Translations under genes and position numbers: made by a program | In this document: positions 11,204-22,176 of the stretch, in pieces | Layout of the letters: each line of letters starts with the position of its first letter | Numbering within the stretch: the first letter of the stretch is position 1 | Assembly: GCA_016713725.1 (NCBI GenBank) | Contig: JADJOO010000014.1 | Span: forward strand, 62,001 to 126,000 | DNA length: 64,000 bases | Origin: Pseudomonadota bacterium | Lineage (GTDB): Bacteria; Pseudomonadota; Gammaproteobacteria; Steroidobacterales; Steroidobacteraceae | Direction of reading: 5' to 3' | Notes under the pieces: generated by a model | Told to the model about the DNA's origin: nothing | Database searches by the model: none | What the model saw: the letters and a program-made list of their open reading frames with translations, nothing else

Positions 11204-11553
11204 CGCACCGCTTTCAGGCGGCGCGCGAGCGCGCGCATCCTGAAGGTCGATTGCGCTATCAGCGAAAGATCTCGTTCGGAGGAAACCTGTACCTGCTCGT
11301 CAGGCCCCAGGGCGGCCGGTACTGGCACTACCACTACCGATACGGCGGAAAGCGGAAGACGCTTTCACTTGGGACCTATCCGGACGTCCCGGTTGCCCGG
11401 GCGCAGTCGCGCCATCGCGCGGCGCGGCAGTTGGTCGCGGCGGGCGTCGACCCGTCGCTCAGGAGACAAGAATTGCGGTGTATCGAGAGGGAGAAGCTTG
11501 GGCCTGGTACCGGGATTCCCGCCAAATGGCTTCAAGCGGGGCGCGTGGTTTGA
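11204..11553 (+). pseudogene. Arm-domain fragment of a P4/DUF4102-type tyrosine integrase
   Basis: Just right of the IS6 end, in frame with the transposase, the translation contains GGNLYLLVRPQGGRYWHYHY, then KTLSLGTYPDVPVARAQSRH and LVAAGVDPS. This is the N-terminal arm-binding domain (DUF4102) of integrases that insert genomic islands at tRNA genes. The core-binding and catalytic domains (R-H-R-Y) are absent, so only a fragment remains, truncated on its left by the IS6 element. Confidence 0.75.
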
Positions 11554-11743
11554 GATTCGCTCGAAATAGTCACTCATGGTGACTCAAATCGCTGTTCGCA
11601 AACCATCGCGCTAAGCCTCGATGGTGCTGGAAAGGGTGGCCATCGGTTTTGTGGCGGCGGTCACGGTACCGGCCATCGATACTGAACTATATGCGACAAG
11701 ATGCTGTTCTTAAGGATAATATTCCGGCCATGGAACCGGCCAA

Positions 11744-12936
11744 ATGGAACGCCAGAGGAAGTCCTTGGGCCCCGCCGCTGCCGAGCCGTTCATGCCAGCC
11801 GAGGGCACGGCCGTGCTCGAAGATCTGGCCTTCGACCTGGCCGCGAGGCCAGCGAACTGTCGGCCCAGCTACACCCTGTGGTTCGGCTGTCGGTCGCCGA
11901 GCTCGTGCGGTCGATGAACTGCTACTACTCCAACCTGATCGAGGGCCACGACACCCATCCTCGCGACATCGATCGCGCCCTGGCAGCCGACTATTCCAGC
12001 GACCCGCATCGCCGGGATCTGCAGCTCGAAGCACGTGCCCACATCGAAGTGCAGCAGATGAGCGATGAGCGTGTCGGCGACCTGCCGCGTCCGCCCGCTT
12101 CGCGTGCCTTTATCGAATGGACGCATCGCGGAATTCTGCAAGCGGTTGCCGGAGAGTCTGCTGGTTGTCGAGAACCGGACACAAGGAGCGCCTTCCTGTC
12201 GTTCCAGGGCAGATGCGTTCGCGGACCGTCGCCGTGGGCCGGCATGTCGCACCCGCAGCCGAGGATCTCCGGCTCTCATGGGCAGAGTCGAGGAAGCCTA
12301 CGATGCGGTTCGGCTGACGAAGCCGCGTCAGGTCATTGCCGCCGCCGCAGCTCACCATCGTTTTCTGTGGATCCATCCGTTTCTCGATGGAAATGGCCGC
12401 GTCGCGCGTCTGATGTCGCACGCCGTGTTGATGGAGATCGGAATCGGCTCCGCGCTCTGGTCCGTTTCACGTGGCCTGGCCCGCAATTCTGGCGAATATA
12501 AACGCCTGCTGATGGCCGCCGATGAGCCACGCAGAAGCGATCTCGATGGGCGGGGGGCGCTCTCTCACGACGCGTTGATCGACTTCTGCAGGTTCTTTCT
12601 CGAAATCTGCCTCGACCAGATTCGCTACATGCGCGAGCTGCTCGATCCTTCCGAGATTCAGCGTCGCATGGAACTGTACGTTCGCGATGAGGAAAGCGCG
12701 GAGCGACTCCCAGACGCAGCTATGTGGTGCTGCGCGAGGCGTTGCTCGCGGGCGAGCTGGAACGAGGTCGCGTGCCGGGTTGATCGACACGAGCGAGCGC
12801 ACGGCGCGTCGCGTGATTTCCCGCGCTCATCGACAAGCGGCTGCTGGTCTCAGACTCGCACAAAGCGCCTTTGCGGTTGGGCTTCCCAATCGACGTCGTT
12901 GAGCGCTGGTTCCTAAAGCTGTATCCGGTGACGTAA
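11744..12936 (+). pseudogene. Fic-domain protein (AMPylase-type), frameshifted
   Basis: Fic enzymes transfer AMP or another nucleotide moiety to target hydroxyls. The core motif is complete: HPFLDGNGR within HHRFLWIHPFLDGNGRVARL (about 12354-12413). The N-terminal part reads MPAEGTAVLEDLAFDLAARA and SMNCYYSNLIEGHDTHPRDI, an EGH-type inhibitory/flap region seen in class II/III Fic proteins. The C-terminal part ends with a winged-helix-like segment (LIDTSERTARRVISRA) and GFPIDVVERWFLKLYPVT. At least five frame changes (near 11850, 12070, 12180, 12270, 12720, 12830). Start taken at ATG 11744 because it opens directly into the conserved N-terminus. Its stop overlaps the next ATG (TAATG). Confidence 0.8.
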
Positions 12937-14136
12937 TGAGCGGGGCCGGGGACTGGGCCTTTACCAAGCGCATCCGTCGCGGTGGTCTTCGGGTGGCGTG
13001 CCAGTCGGCTGGCCAGCGAGCGAATTGCCGAGGCGCTCGCGGAAATCCGTGCGGTCGGTCGCCACGATCCGCTGCACGCTGCAGACGGTGCCGTTAGGTT
13101 TCTCGTGAAGCTGTCACCGGCGCTGGAGCAGGTGGACAGTTCCTCGGGCGCATTGGGCGGCGCGGCGCGTGCGGCCGTCGACTCGCTTGTTCCAGTGATT
13201 GCGCAGGCACCCGCCGCTGGGGCGATGCGTGAGAAATGGCTCGAGCGGTTGTTCGAGGCGATCCAGAACGATGATCCGCCCTATCTTGAGTTGCTAGACG
13301 AGCACTGGGGTGACTTGTGCGCGACGCCGGAAGTGGCTTCGCGTTGGGCGGATCGCCTTATGGATCTCGTGCGGCAGGTCCACGCCGCGCGACGTCGAGG
13401 CCAGCACGCATTCACCCGGGCCGAATCCGCCTGCTACAGCGCATTGTTCGCCGCGGGCCGACACGACGAATTGATTGCCCTCATTGGCGGTGACCCGCGC
13501 CCCATGTGGCATGACCTGCTGTGGGTCGGCCGGTGCACGGTGGCCAGAGGCGAGATCGACGAGGCCATCGAGTTCATGACGAAAGCCGTGAACGCGTGGA
13601 CGCCGATGACTGGGCTCGCGCGCTTCGCCGAAGGCGTCCTGCTGCAGGCGGGCCGCCGCGTCGAGGCGTACGAGAAGTATGCGCTGGAGGCAAACCGCGC
13701 CACGACATACCTCGCGACCTTTCGTCTGCTGTCGAAGAAGTATCCCGAGATCGACGCGGACCGGTTGCTGTCGGACCTCATCGCAACCACGCCGGGCGAG
13801 GAGGGTAAGTGGTTCGCCACGGCGAAGACGCTCAAGCGATTTGATCTGGCGATGCAGCTGGCGTGGAAATCGCCCTGTGATCCGAAGACGCTGATCCGCG
13901 CCGCGAGACAACGTCGGAAGCGCCAGCGTTGCCTCAGAAGTCGCGCTCGCAGCTTTGCACTGGATCTGCCTGGGCAGGGGCTGGCGAGGTGACCTCGCTC
14001 GATGTGCAGATGGCGTATCGGCTCGCGAGCGAGGCTGGCCACGCTTGGGCAATCGGAGCGCGTGGCGCTGCGAGCTTCCAGACGATGCTTCGGGCCGACG
14101 ACCCGCGAGGTTGGATGGGTAAGAAAGCGATGTTGA
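12936..14136 (+). pseudogene. Alpha-helical repeat protein of unknown function, overlapping fic; frameshifted
   Basis: The ATG at 12936 overlaps the Fic stop. After MSGAGDWAFTKRIRR the frame shifts and an open stretch from about 12982 to 13900 encodes RLASERIAEALAEIRAVGR, ADGAVRFLVKLSPALEQVDS, EVASRWADRLMDLVRQVHA and similar amphipathic helices, TPR- or HEAT-like. The end (EVTSLDVQMAYRLASEAG, then LGQSERVALRASRR) lies in two further frames, with a probable stop at 14134-14136. I recognise the general type of conserved hypothetical protein but no function. The overlap with fic suggests a joint transcript and perhaps a functional pairing (antitoxin, chaperone or target-binding partner), which is inference. 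Confidence 0.6.
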
Positions 14137-14229
14137 ACCTGCCGGTTGCGCTGGAAGTGGGGCTCTCGTGAGCAACAGCTTTCGGCATCATTCGCGATCA
14201 ATCGGCGCCAAGCGAGGTTTTTCGTCGGT

Positions 14230-14245
14230 CGTCCTGACGGTAAAA
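14230..14245 (+). repeat. 16-bp direct repeat, right copy
   Basis: CGTCCTGACGGTAAAA, identical to 10114-10129 and 4.1 kb away. It lies in the 260-base gap between the helical-repeat gene and the convergent WG-repeat gene. Confidence 0.6.
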
Positions 14246-14396
14246 TCACGCCGCCCTCACGAGAATTCCAGCAGCGGCGGCAACTTGCGGGGCCCGAAGA
14301 CTATTGAGTGGGAGTGAGAACTCCTACCTTCCGTCAGCCTCGTGACAGTGGCGGACGCCGTGGCTGGCGCAGGTTGAGTGAGCGAAATGCCGCGGA

Positions 14397-17262
14397 TCAG
14401 CGAACGGAAGCCGTCACGCCTGGGATGGGGTAGTCCTCCTGTCCGATCAATGCCAGCCCGTCCTCATCCGACCGCGCTTCGCAATGATCGAATGCCAGGG
14501 GGACGATCCAGCGCCCACCGGCGGTTACGATGCCGCAGCGACCGTTGAGCGCGGCCGGAACTGCCCGGATTCGACCCCAGACTGCGCGAGGGCTCCATCG
14601 AGAAGCAGCGGCAGCGCCTGGCGTCCGTCGGGGTCGAGCAGCACCGCGCGCTCAGCCTCGTCAGGCCACTCTGATTTGCGCGGCAGCACCCAGAAGGGAT
14701 TGCTCAATCGACTGGTCAAGCTTTGACTGACGTCGCCCGGCCGCAGCTTCACGTCCTGTTCGCAACGACCCAGCGATAGCCCGCCGGCGCCGCGGTCTCC
14801 CGGGCAGAGCGGTTGCGCTTGTCGATGAAGTACAACTCGCCCTCGGTCGCGGCAGCCCAGGCGCGCTCCGAGTAGTCGGCGAGATCGTAGATCCTCAGCA
14901 TCCAATCCGGAGCCGCCTCGACCGCTGGCCGTCCGTCATTCGTCAGGAGCACGTAGCGGTCGTCCTCCTTGAACCACAACAGATCGCCACGAATCGTCAC
15001 CAGGTTGCCGAAGCGCGGACCCAGGACCTCCTGTCCGCCATCACGCACGATGCCCCAGCGCCCGCCGCGGCGCATCGCGTAATGGCCGTTTCCGGCGTCG
15101 GACAACGCCTCGTAGTCCACGGGAACGAGCAACTGGCCGCTGCGGAGGTCCACGACACCCCACCGCTCGTCGCGCTGCACTTTGGCGATGTGGGTCCGGC
15201 CAGCCGCCCCTCCTCGATCGCCTGGAAGTCGATGGGCAGGACGAGTCGCCCGGATTCGGCGGCATAGCCCCAGCGGGAACCGATCCGAACCACCACGTCC
15301 CCGGGATGCTTCGCCAGCCTGACCGCGTCGTACGCGGGGTCCAACCGGCAGCAGCCGGTCAGGATCGAGCCGGCGGCGCACTTGCCGTCGCCGCACGCCA
15401 TGCAAGCCCCGCGCCGTCTCGCACCTCGAAAGATTCGCAAAGGCGGAACAGCGCCAACCCTGCGCCGTCACACGTGCCAGGCAGGCCGCATCGTCCCTCG
15501 TCAAGCGGAAGTACTGCGCCCCGGAGAAGTCCGGCAGCGGGAGGATCTCGTCGTATTCCGCCGGAATCCGCCAACGGCCGGACCAGTCGATGACGCCTTT
15601 CTTGCCGTCGGCCGCTGTCGCAGGCAGCCATCGGCCCTGACAGGCCATCTCCTCGATCCGAGTGGAGTTCGATCCGCAATGCCCAGCGGCCGCGACGGTC
15701 GATGCAACCCGCACGATGGCCGTCGGTGGCCGCCGCATGCCAGCTTCCGGCGAATCGCGGGTTTCGTCGAACCGATCCGGCGACAGCACCGCAAACGATC
15801 GTCCGCCAGTCCCCAGCGTCCGTCCTCGACGAAGGCGTACACGTCAGAGCCCGCGTCCTCGACCCAGTCGAAGCGAGCGGTCGCGAGCGTCCGTCCGGCG
15901 TCGTCCACGAGTTGCCAGCGATGACTGGCAATCCTGCTGACCACCGCAAGCCCCTCCGAGAACTCAAGGGGACGGCTGTCGACGAAGCGCGTGCCTGCGA
16001 AATCCGCGCAGTGTCGCGAAGGACAGAGCGGCGGGCCAGTCGCCGTCGGGCGTCAGGAAGCCCCAGCGCATCGCGGATCCGACCGCGTCAGTCCGTTGTC
16101 CGGCGGAGCGATCCACCGGCGCCGACGTCGCGTACCACGCGCCCCTGCGATCGATCAGCTGGCCACGACCGCCAGAAGTAACGCTTGCGTATCCGCCATG
16201 GAAGAGTTGCGCCGGCTCGAAGCGCGGCTCGATCACCCACTGGCCGTCGCGATCGATGTACCCCCACTGGTCGCCGCGCGGCCACGGGATCAGGCCATCG
16301 GCAAAGAAGTCGTCGAGCCCGACAAACTGCGCCAGGTCACCGAAGCTCTCCTCGGGACGAAGCCCGGGCCACTCCCAAGGCCCGAGATCCGCGATGCGCC
16401 GTCCGGTTGTGTCGATGAGCCAGGCCTTGCCATCCGCCACCGCGACTGTGCGGTCGCGCGAAAAGCGCAGCAGCGCATGGTCGAACTGGAGCGGGACGAC
16501 CACCTTCCCGTCCGAGTCGATGAATCCGACACCCTCGTCGGACTCCACCTGTGCGAGACCGTCCACGAATGGGGAGGCATACCGGAAACCGCGCATCGAT
16601 CACTGCGCGGCCCGCGATCCTCGTAGCCGGTCAACCGCGTGTTCTCGGCAACCCACGGCGACCGGGACGCGTCCACTCTGCATCACCGCGTCGACGAGTG
16701 CCCTGACCGAGCCGTCGCAGGTCGTGCCCGGCCATCGGAAGATCTGGGGCTGGGCTCGTCTTCTCACTCAAGTCTCCAAACGAAGCGCGGTCGGCTGAAG
16801 CGGGGCTCGGTGTCACCCGGCCATCGCGGTCGATCGCCTGCAATTGTCCGTCTGGCCGCTCACCCCAGGCGCGCCCCTCGACGAAGCGGCTCAGTCGCTC
16901 GAACTGAGGCGGAACGACGAATTGCCCGGTCGGGTCGACGTACCCCCAGCGCCCAGCGGCATCCCGCACGGCGGCACGACCCTCGGCAAACGGGGCCGCC
17001 GCCGAGTATCGCGGCGGTATGACCCAGTGACCGCTGCGATCGATATAGCCCCACCCAGCGGCGACGCACCGCGGGCAGGCCCCCTCACTGAAGCTGCGCG
17101 CGTCGAGAAAGGCCGGCTCGATAGCCGTGCGCCCTCGGGATCGACATAGCCGTAGATGCGCTGCCCGTGGTCGGGTGGGCTGTAGCAACCGGCGATCATC
17201 GCGGCGACGATCATTGCCGCGCTGGCACACCGTGAAGCGGAAGGTACATGCATCTTCGCCAC
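14397..17262 (-). pseudogene. Large WG-repeat lipoprotein (about 950 residues), frameshifted
   Basis: The start at 17262 gives a lipoprotein signal: a hydrophobic stretch AAMIVAAMIAGC whose Cys would be lipidated. What follows is a string of WG repeats, beta-rich units that read W-G-[YV]-[IV]-D-x2-G-x-W-V-[IV]-P-x-[FY]. Visible copies include GWGYIDRSGHWVIPPRYSAA, RWGYVDPTGQFVVPPQF, QWGYIDRDGQWVIEPRF, RWGVVDLRSGQLLVPVDYEA and the last, GIVTAGGRWIVPLAFDH, ending PGVTASVR with stop at 14397-14399. These units occur in different frames, so at least six indels break the gene. No enzymatic domain is seen; WG proteins are usually envelope or recognition proteins. It converges on the helical-repeat gene. 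Confidence 0.78.
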
Positions 17263-17559
17263 CTTCGGTCGAGAACGGCCGCTGAGTCATAGTCGATCCG
17301 TTACCCGGAAAACGAGATACGTAGCTGGCAGCCCGCCCTTCGTAGGTGGCGAACACGGCCTCGGGCGAGAGGGCGTTCGAAACCACCATCCGCCTGCATT
17401 TGATCGAGTTCCGGCGCGACTGGGGTCGGGGCGCTGCCCGCGGCGCCTGCCGGCGCGTCTGCGGTCCACGCGCATCGGTGCAGCGGCGGCCTGCTACTCC
17501 GCCAGCAACGCTGCCTCGCGTTCCGGTGACAGCCCGGCTATTTCACCCTGGCCGGGGGC

Positions 17560-17946
17560 ATGGTGATCGGTGCTCCGGCGGTGCTGCTGTATCACGCCAT
17601 CGGTCGAATTGCCGGCGTCAGCGGCATCTTCTTCACCGGGATCAAGGAGGGACGGCTCTGGCGCTGGCTGTTTCTCGTCGGCATCGAGCTGGGCGCCGGA
17701 CTGGGAGCGCATCTGTTTCCCACGCTGAACATCGTCACCCGCCCGAATCCAGGCTTCTGGATCCTGGTCTCGTACGGACTGCTGGTGGGCTGGGGAACGC
17801 GTCAGGGCGGTGGCTGCACCAGTGGACACGGGGTCTGTGGCCTCGGGCGCCGGGCACCGCGTTCGCTGGTGGCCGTGATTGTCTTCATGGCGGCCGGCAT
17901 CTTTACGGCGAGCCTTCTCCGCCATTGGTTGGGGGTGCCGGCATGA
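17560..17946 (+). CDS. YeeE/YedE-family sulfur-compound transporter subunit
   Basis: 128 residues with about four membrane helices. The diagnostic YeeE/YedE signature GGGCTSGHGVCGLGR (residues about 84-98) contains the paired Cys thought to shuttle thiosulfate or persulfide sulfur through the membrane. The coding frame seems to continue upstream of ATG 17560 (GYFTLAGG) but meets a stop at about 17542, so the extreme N-terminus may be displaced by an indel. Overlaps the following gene by 4 bases (ATGA at 17943-17946), the usual two-gene arrangement of this transporter type. Confidence 0.82.
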   Translation: MVIGAPAVLLYHAIGRIAGVSGIFFTGIKEGRLWRWLFLVGIELGAGLGAHLFPTLNIVTRPNPGFWILVSYGLLVGWGTRQGGGCTSGHGVCGLGRRAPRSLVAVIVFMAAGIFTASLLRHWLGVPA

Positions 17947-18219
17947 AGTCGAATCTCTCGGCACGCCGCCGGTCTAATGTTCGGCATGGGTTTGATGTTG
18001 TCTGGAATGAGCAATCCCGGCGAGGTGCTGGGCTTCCTCGATTGGTCCGGTGTGGGAACCCCGACCTGAATGGCGTGCTGGGGGCTGGCAGGCCACTGTC
18101 TTGGCCCGGCGCTTGCGGGGCTGGCGTTGGGCAACGATGAGGTGCTCGTCTTTCTCGTCGCCATGCTTGGCGGCGGGTTCCTGCAGCAAGTGTGGGCGCG
18201 AAAGCAGAGTGACTTGTGA
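17943..18219 (+). pseudogene. Second YeeE/DUF6691-type transporter half, broken
   Basis: Starts MKSNLSA. The remainder reads in a shifted frame as GLMFGMGLMLSGMSNPGEVL and GFLDWSGVGTPT, then after an in-frame TGA as ACWGLAGHC and VLVFLVAMLGGGFLQQVWAR, ending at 18219. SGM-NP-x-V-x-GFLD is the hallmark of the small partner protein of YeeE transporters. One frameshift near 17970 and further damage around 18060 break it. Confidence 0.7.
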
Positions 18220-18446
18220 TGGACGGTCTTTTCGGCGCTGGAGACGAGTCCGTCGTCGGCCCAAGCCGTCGGAGAGGTCGGTACCAGCGTCATGATCTCG
18301 GCGAAGTTGGCGGGATGTTGTATCCCGGCGACTTCGCATTCAGCGGTCGACACTGTCAGCTGGCGAGGCGCTCTGCGAGAATGATCGAGGCCTGATCCGG
18401 CAGTATTCGGGGACTCGCCGGGGCGCACCAGTAGCCAGGACAACGG

Positions 18447-18915
18447 ATGGACACTCCAGACCAAGCGTACATGCGCCGCGCCATTCAGCTGGCGCGACAG
18501 GCGGAAGCGGCCGGTGAAGTGCCGGTCGGCGCGTTGATCGTGCGCCACGGTGAGGTGATTGCCGAGGGATTCAACCGCCCGATCTCGACGCACGATCCCA
18601 CGGCGCACGCCGAGATGATCGCGTTGCGCGCAGCGGCCGCGCGCAGCGACAGTTACCGCCTGCCGGGCACGACGCTGTACGTGACGCTCGAGCCCTGTGC
18701 GATGTGCGCCGGCGCGATGGTGCATGCGCGGGTGGAGCGTCCCGTTTACGCCGCTGCCGATCCCGTGCGGGCGCGCGGCGGGCAGCGTCTTCAATGTCGT
18801 GCAGAACCCGGCGCTCAATCACCGCCTGGACGTCGACGCGGGAGTGCTCGGTGACGAATGCGGGACGTTGCTACGAAATTTCTTCGTTGCGCGCCGCAAT
18901 CCGCCCGCAGGCTAG
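18447..18915 (+). CDS. tadA: tRNA-specific adenosine deaminase TadA (frameshift near 18765)
   Basis: Deaminates the wobble adenosine of tRNA-Arg(ACG) to inosine. The zinc site is complete: HAE in DPTAHAEMIALRAAA and PCAMC in LEPCAMCAGAM. The catalytic Glu is that of HAE. Up to VYAAADP the frame is that of the ATG at 18447. An indel around 18765-18775 moves the C-terminus (AAGSVFNVVQNPALNHRLDV, ending FFVARRNPPAG) to another frame that stops at 18915. TadA is normally essential, so a sequencing indel is the likely cause. Converges on, and overlaps by 4 bases, mltF. Confidence 0.9.
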
Positions 18916-20311
18916 CGTCCAGGCGCGTCGTCCGTACCCAGTTCGGGATCGGGCGGCGCACCGTCCGCGGCCATCGACGTCCCGGCAACCTGCAGGATGT
19001 TCAGGTAGGCCTGCACGTTCTCGACGTAGCGCACGGGTTCCCAGCCGCGGGCATAGCCACGTTTCGTTCGTGTGTACCAGCGCTCCTGGCTCAGCAGGGG
19101 GCGGAATTCGCGCACGTCCTCCCAGCGATCGGGATTGCGGCCAGCCTGCTGTGCCAGCACGCGCGCATCCTCGAGGTGACCGAGACCGACGTTGTAGGCG
19201 GCCACCGCAAACCAGGTGCGGTCCGGCTCGGGAATCCGGCGGGGCATCTCGCGCCTCAGCATCGCGAGGTATTTCGCGGCCCCGAAGATGCTGGAGCGTG
19301 GATCGCGACGGTCGCCGGCTCGCATGCGGGACGCTGTGTCCTCGGTGAGCTGCATCAGGCCGCGTACGCCCGTGAATGAAACAGCGTGCGGATCCCACTT
19401 CGATTCCTGGTAACCCATCGCCGCGAGCAGCCGCCAGTCGACGCCGTGCTGCTGGCCGGCCTGCTGGAACCAGGCGAGATAGACCGGCAGGCGACTCTGC
19501 AGGTGCTCCATGAAGTTGCGCGAGAACAGGTAGTCGAAGCGGTCGTCCTGGCCGTAGTACCGCTCGAGCAGCGCGGCGATCATGCCGTCGTGGCGGGCGA
19601 GGACGAAGAAGGCGTTGACCCGGTCCAGCAGACTCGAATCGCGCCCGGCGGTACCACGACCCAGGTCAGTGCGCGTTCGGGCGACAGGTCGAGCGCGATG
19701 GCCAGCTCGGGGTGCACCGAGCGGTTCAAAGCGAACTCGGTCGAGGAGGCGAGGGTGAACTGCACCTTGCCTTGCGACACGTCGGCCAGGATCTCCTCGG
19801 TGTCGGTGGCATCGCGTTCGACCCAGGCCAGATCAGGGTATTTCAGCCGGAGGTCCTCCAGCGTCCGCTGGTGGGCGCTGGCCGCTCCGACCTCGATCTG
19901 GCCACGACCCGCGTCGGCGATGCTGGCTGGCCGGGCAGAACGACGCCGGTAGACGAGGTGCTCCCGGACGCGCTGGTAGCCCGGTCCGAACTGGACGCCC
20001 CTGGGCAGGGGGATGCCCGTCGAGAGGCCTGCAGCGGCGATGTGAGCCCGCCCGGCGGCGACTTCCTCGATTGCGGCCTCACGGGTCTTGACCGTGTACA
20101 GCCGCAGCGGCACGCCGAGGTGTTCCGCGAACTGGCTGGCCAGGTCATAGGCGGGGCCTTCGGGGCCGTGGCTGCCGAGGTAGTAGGCGTCGGGGCTGTT
20201 GCGGGTGACAACCCGGAGTTCGCCGTCAGCCAGGATCCGCTGCAACAGCGGAGGCGGCTGGGCACACGTTGCCAGCAACAGCGTCGACAGCAGGGCGAGT
20301 AATACTTTCAT
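18912..20311 (-). CDS. mltF: Membrane-bound lytic murein transglycosylase F (frameshift near 19630)
   Basis: Cleaves peptidoglycan glycan strands with formation of 1,6-anhydromuramic acid. The N-terminal half (start at 20311) has a lipoprotein-like leader (LLSTLLLATC) and a periplasmic solute-binding fold (LRVVTRNSPDAYYLG, GPAYDLASQFAEHLGVPLRL). The C-terminal half is the SLT domain: LLAAMGYQESKWDPHAVS with the catalytic Glu of QESKW, then TGVRGLMQLT and a YNVGLGHLEDAR segment. An indel near 19630 separates the two halves. MltF is recognised by exactly this domain order. Total about 466 residues, usual for the family. Confidence 0.9.
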
Positions 20312-20411
20312 GGGGTTAGGGCTGACCGGCCCGGCCCATTGTGCCTACGGGCGCGGTGCCGCGCGCGGGTGGTGCTGTGCCGCGGCCTGCTATAGAATTC
20401 GCGGCCCTCGC

Positions 20412-20502
20412 GGAGAGGTACCGAAGCGGTCATAACGGCGCCGACTCGAAATCGGATGGGGGTTTAATAGCCCCACGTGGGTTCGAATCCACCTCTCCGC
20501 CA
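20412..20502 (+). tRNA. tRNA-Ser (anticodon CGA), CCA encoded
   Basis: Acceptor strands GGAGAGG (20412-20418) and CCTCTCC (20492-20498) pair perfectly, followed by G and an encoded CCA. The anticodon loop is CTCGAAA flanked by CCGA/TCGG, giving anticodon CGA (reads UCG Ser). A long variable arm (about 20454-20480) and the T loop GTTCGAATC are present, as expected for a class II tRNA. A TATAGA -10-like element lies at 20391-20396. A terminator follows at once. Confidence 0.95.
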
Positions 20503-20515
20503 GACACGCGACGGT

Positions 20516-20540
20516 GCCCCGCGAGGGGGCGTTTTCGTTT
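20516..20540 (+). terminator. Rho-independent terminator of the tRNA-Ser gene
   Basis: A GCCCC/GGGGC stem (20516-20530) with a 5-base loop is followed by GTTTTCGTTT, 14 bases after the CCA end of the tRNA. Confidence 0.8.
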
Positions 20541-20640
20541 CTGGCCCGAGGGGTGGGCTGAGAACCCGCTCGTTTGACCCAGGTCAGGGCGCAAGCGCAG
20601 CAGTCGATGGATCATGCCGCGTTGCATAGGGAGCGCGCGG

Positions 20641-22104
20641 ATGGCCTATCACGACCTCAGGGACTACCTGGGACAGCTCGAGTCGTCCGGCCAGTTGCGA
20701 CGGATTAACGAACTGGTGGCCACGGAACTCGAAACGACGTCGCTTTGCGTGCGGGCGCTGCGTGCCGAGGACCCGCCCCGCTGTTCGAGCGGCCCGGCTC
20801 GTCCGCACACCCCTGCTCGGCAACCTGTTCGGGCATCGCAGCGCATCGAGGGCAGCCCCTTGCCGGACGCCCGTGCCGCGCGTGAACTCGGCGAGTTGCT
20901 CGCGGCGGTATCGGAGCCACGCTGGCCGGGCAGCGTGCGGGAAGCGCTGGCGGCCTGGCCGGAATTCGCTCAGCTCGCGCACGCTGCGCCACGACGCGTC
21001 CCCGATGCGGCATTCCGTGACGAAGTGCTGACCGGCGAGGACGTGGACGTCATGCGCCTGCCGATCCAGCGCTGCTGGCCGGACGACGCGGGGCTCCTGC
21101 TCACGATGGCCATGGTAGTCACGCGTGGCACGCGACGGGAACGCCAGAACGTCGGCATCTACCGGCAACAGGTCCTGGGTCGCAATCGCGTGATCATGCG
21201 CTGGTTGCCACATCGCGGTGGCGCGCTCGATTTCGCCGATTGGCGCGCGGCGCATCCTGATCGACCTTTCCCGGTGCTGGTCGCAATCGGCGCCGATCCC
21301 GCAATGATGCTGGCGGCCGTGGCGCCCGTGCCCGACACGCTCTCCGAGTTCCAGTTCGCCGGCCTGCTGCGCGGCGAGCGCAGCAGGGTGTGGCGAAGCG
21401 ACCTCACCGGGCTCGATGCGCCGGCCGGTGCCGAGATCGTGCTCGAGGGATTCATCCATCCGGGCGACGTGGCGCTCGAGGGGCCGTTCGGTGATCACAC
21501 CGGCTACTACAACGCGCAAGGCGAGTTCCCCGGTGCTGACCGTCGAGCGGATGTCGTTGCGTCGCGACGCCATCTACCACGGCAGCTACATGGGCCGGGC
21601 ACCGTACGACGAGCCGTCCGTGCTGGCGCTCGCCTTGAACGACGTGTTCGTGCCGATCCTGCGCAAGGTGTTTCCGGAAATCGTCGACTTCCACCTGCCC
21701 GCCGAAGCCTGTTCGTATCGAGTGGCGGTCGTGAGCATCCGCAAGCAATACCCCGGCCATGCCCGGCGCATCATGATGGCAGTCTGGTCTTACCTGCGGC
21801 AGTTCACCTACACGAAGTTCGTCATCGTGACCGACGACGATATCAACGTCCGGGACTGGTCCGAGGTGATCTGGGCGGTCTCGACCCGGGTGGATCCCGC
21901 CCGCGACAGCCTTATGATCGAGAACACCCCGATCGACTACCTCGATTCTCGAGCCCCGTGCCGAACCTCGGCTCCAAGCTGGGCCTGGACGCGACGAACA
22001 AGTGGCCCGGGGAGACGAACCGGCCCGGGGGCCGGCCGATCGTGCCCGATGCGCGCGTGGAGAAGCGCGTGACCGAACTCTGGCACCGCATCTGCGCTCC
22101 GTGA
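20641..22104 (+). CDS. ubiD: UbiD 4-hydroxy-3-polyprenylbenzoate decarboxylase (several frameshifts)
   Basis: A prenylated-FMN-dependent decarboxylase of ubiquinone synthesis. Start [19 protein letters not shown] at 20641 is the classic UbiD N-terminus. Conserved blocks: [48 protein letters not shown], and [20 protein letters not shown] in a second frame, then [19 protein letters not shown]. The end [19 protein letters not shown] returns to the first frame. Indels lie near 20785 and 20830 (compensating), 21535 and 21950. Length about 488 residues once repaired, normal for UbiD. First gene of a ubiquinone block with ubiU, ubiV and ubiT downstream. Confidence 0.9.
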   Translation: MAYHDLRDYLGQLESSGQLRRINELVATELETTSLCVRALRAEDPPRCSSGPARPHTPARQPVRASQRIEGSPLPDARAARELGELLAAVSEPRWPGSVREALAAWPEFAQLAHAAPRRVPDAAFRDEVLTGEDVDVMRLPIQRCWPDDAGLLLTMAMVVTRGTRRERQNVGIYRQQVLGRNRVIMRWLPHRGGALDFADWRAAHPDRPFPVLVAIGADPAMMLAAVAPVPDTLSEFQFAGLLRGERSRVWRSDLTGLDAPAGAEIVLEGFIHPGDVALEGPFGDHTGYYNAQGEFPGADRRADVVASRRHLPRQLHGPGTVRRAVRAGARLERRVRADPAQGVSGNRRLPPARRSLFVSSGGREHPQAIPRPCPAHHDGSLVLPAAVHLHEVRHRDRRRYQRPGLVRGDLGGLDPGGSRPRQPYDREHPDRLPRFSSPVPNLGSKLGLDATNKWPGETNRPGGRPIVPDARVEKRVTELWHRICAP

Positions 22105-22176
22105 CCTGATCCATGTCAAGGCAGTCACGCCACCTCGAGGCGATGATGCCGGTTCCGCAATCCCGTGGGAGCCGTG

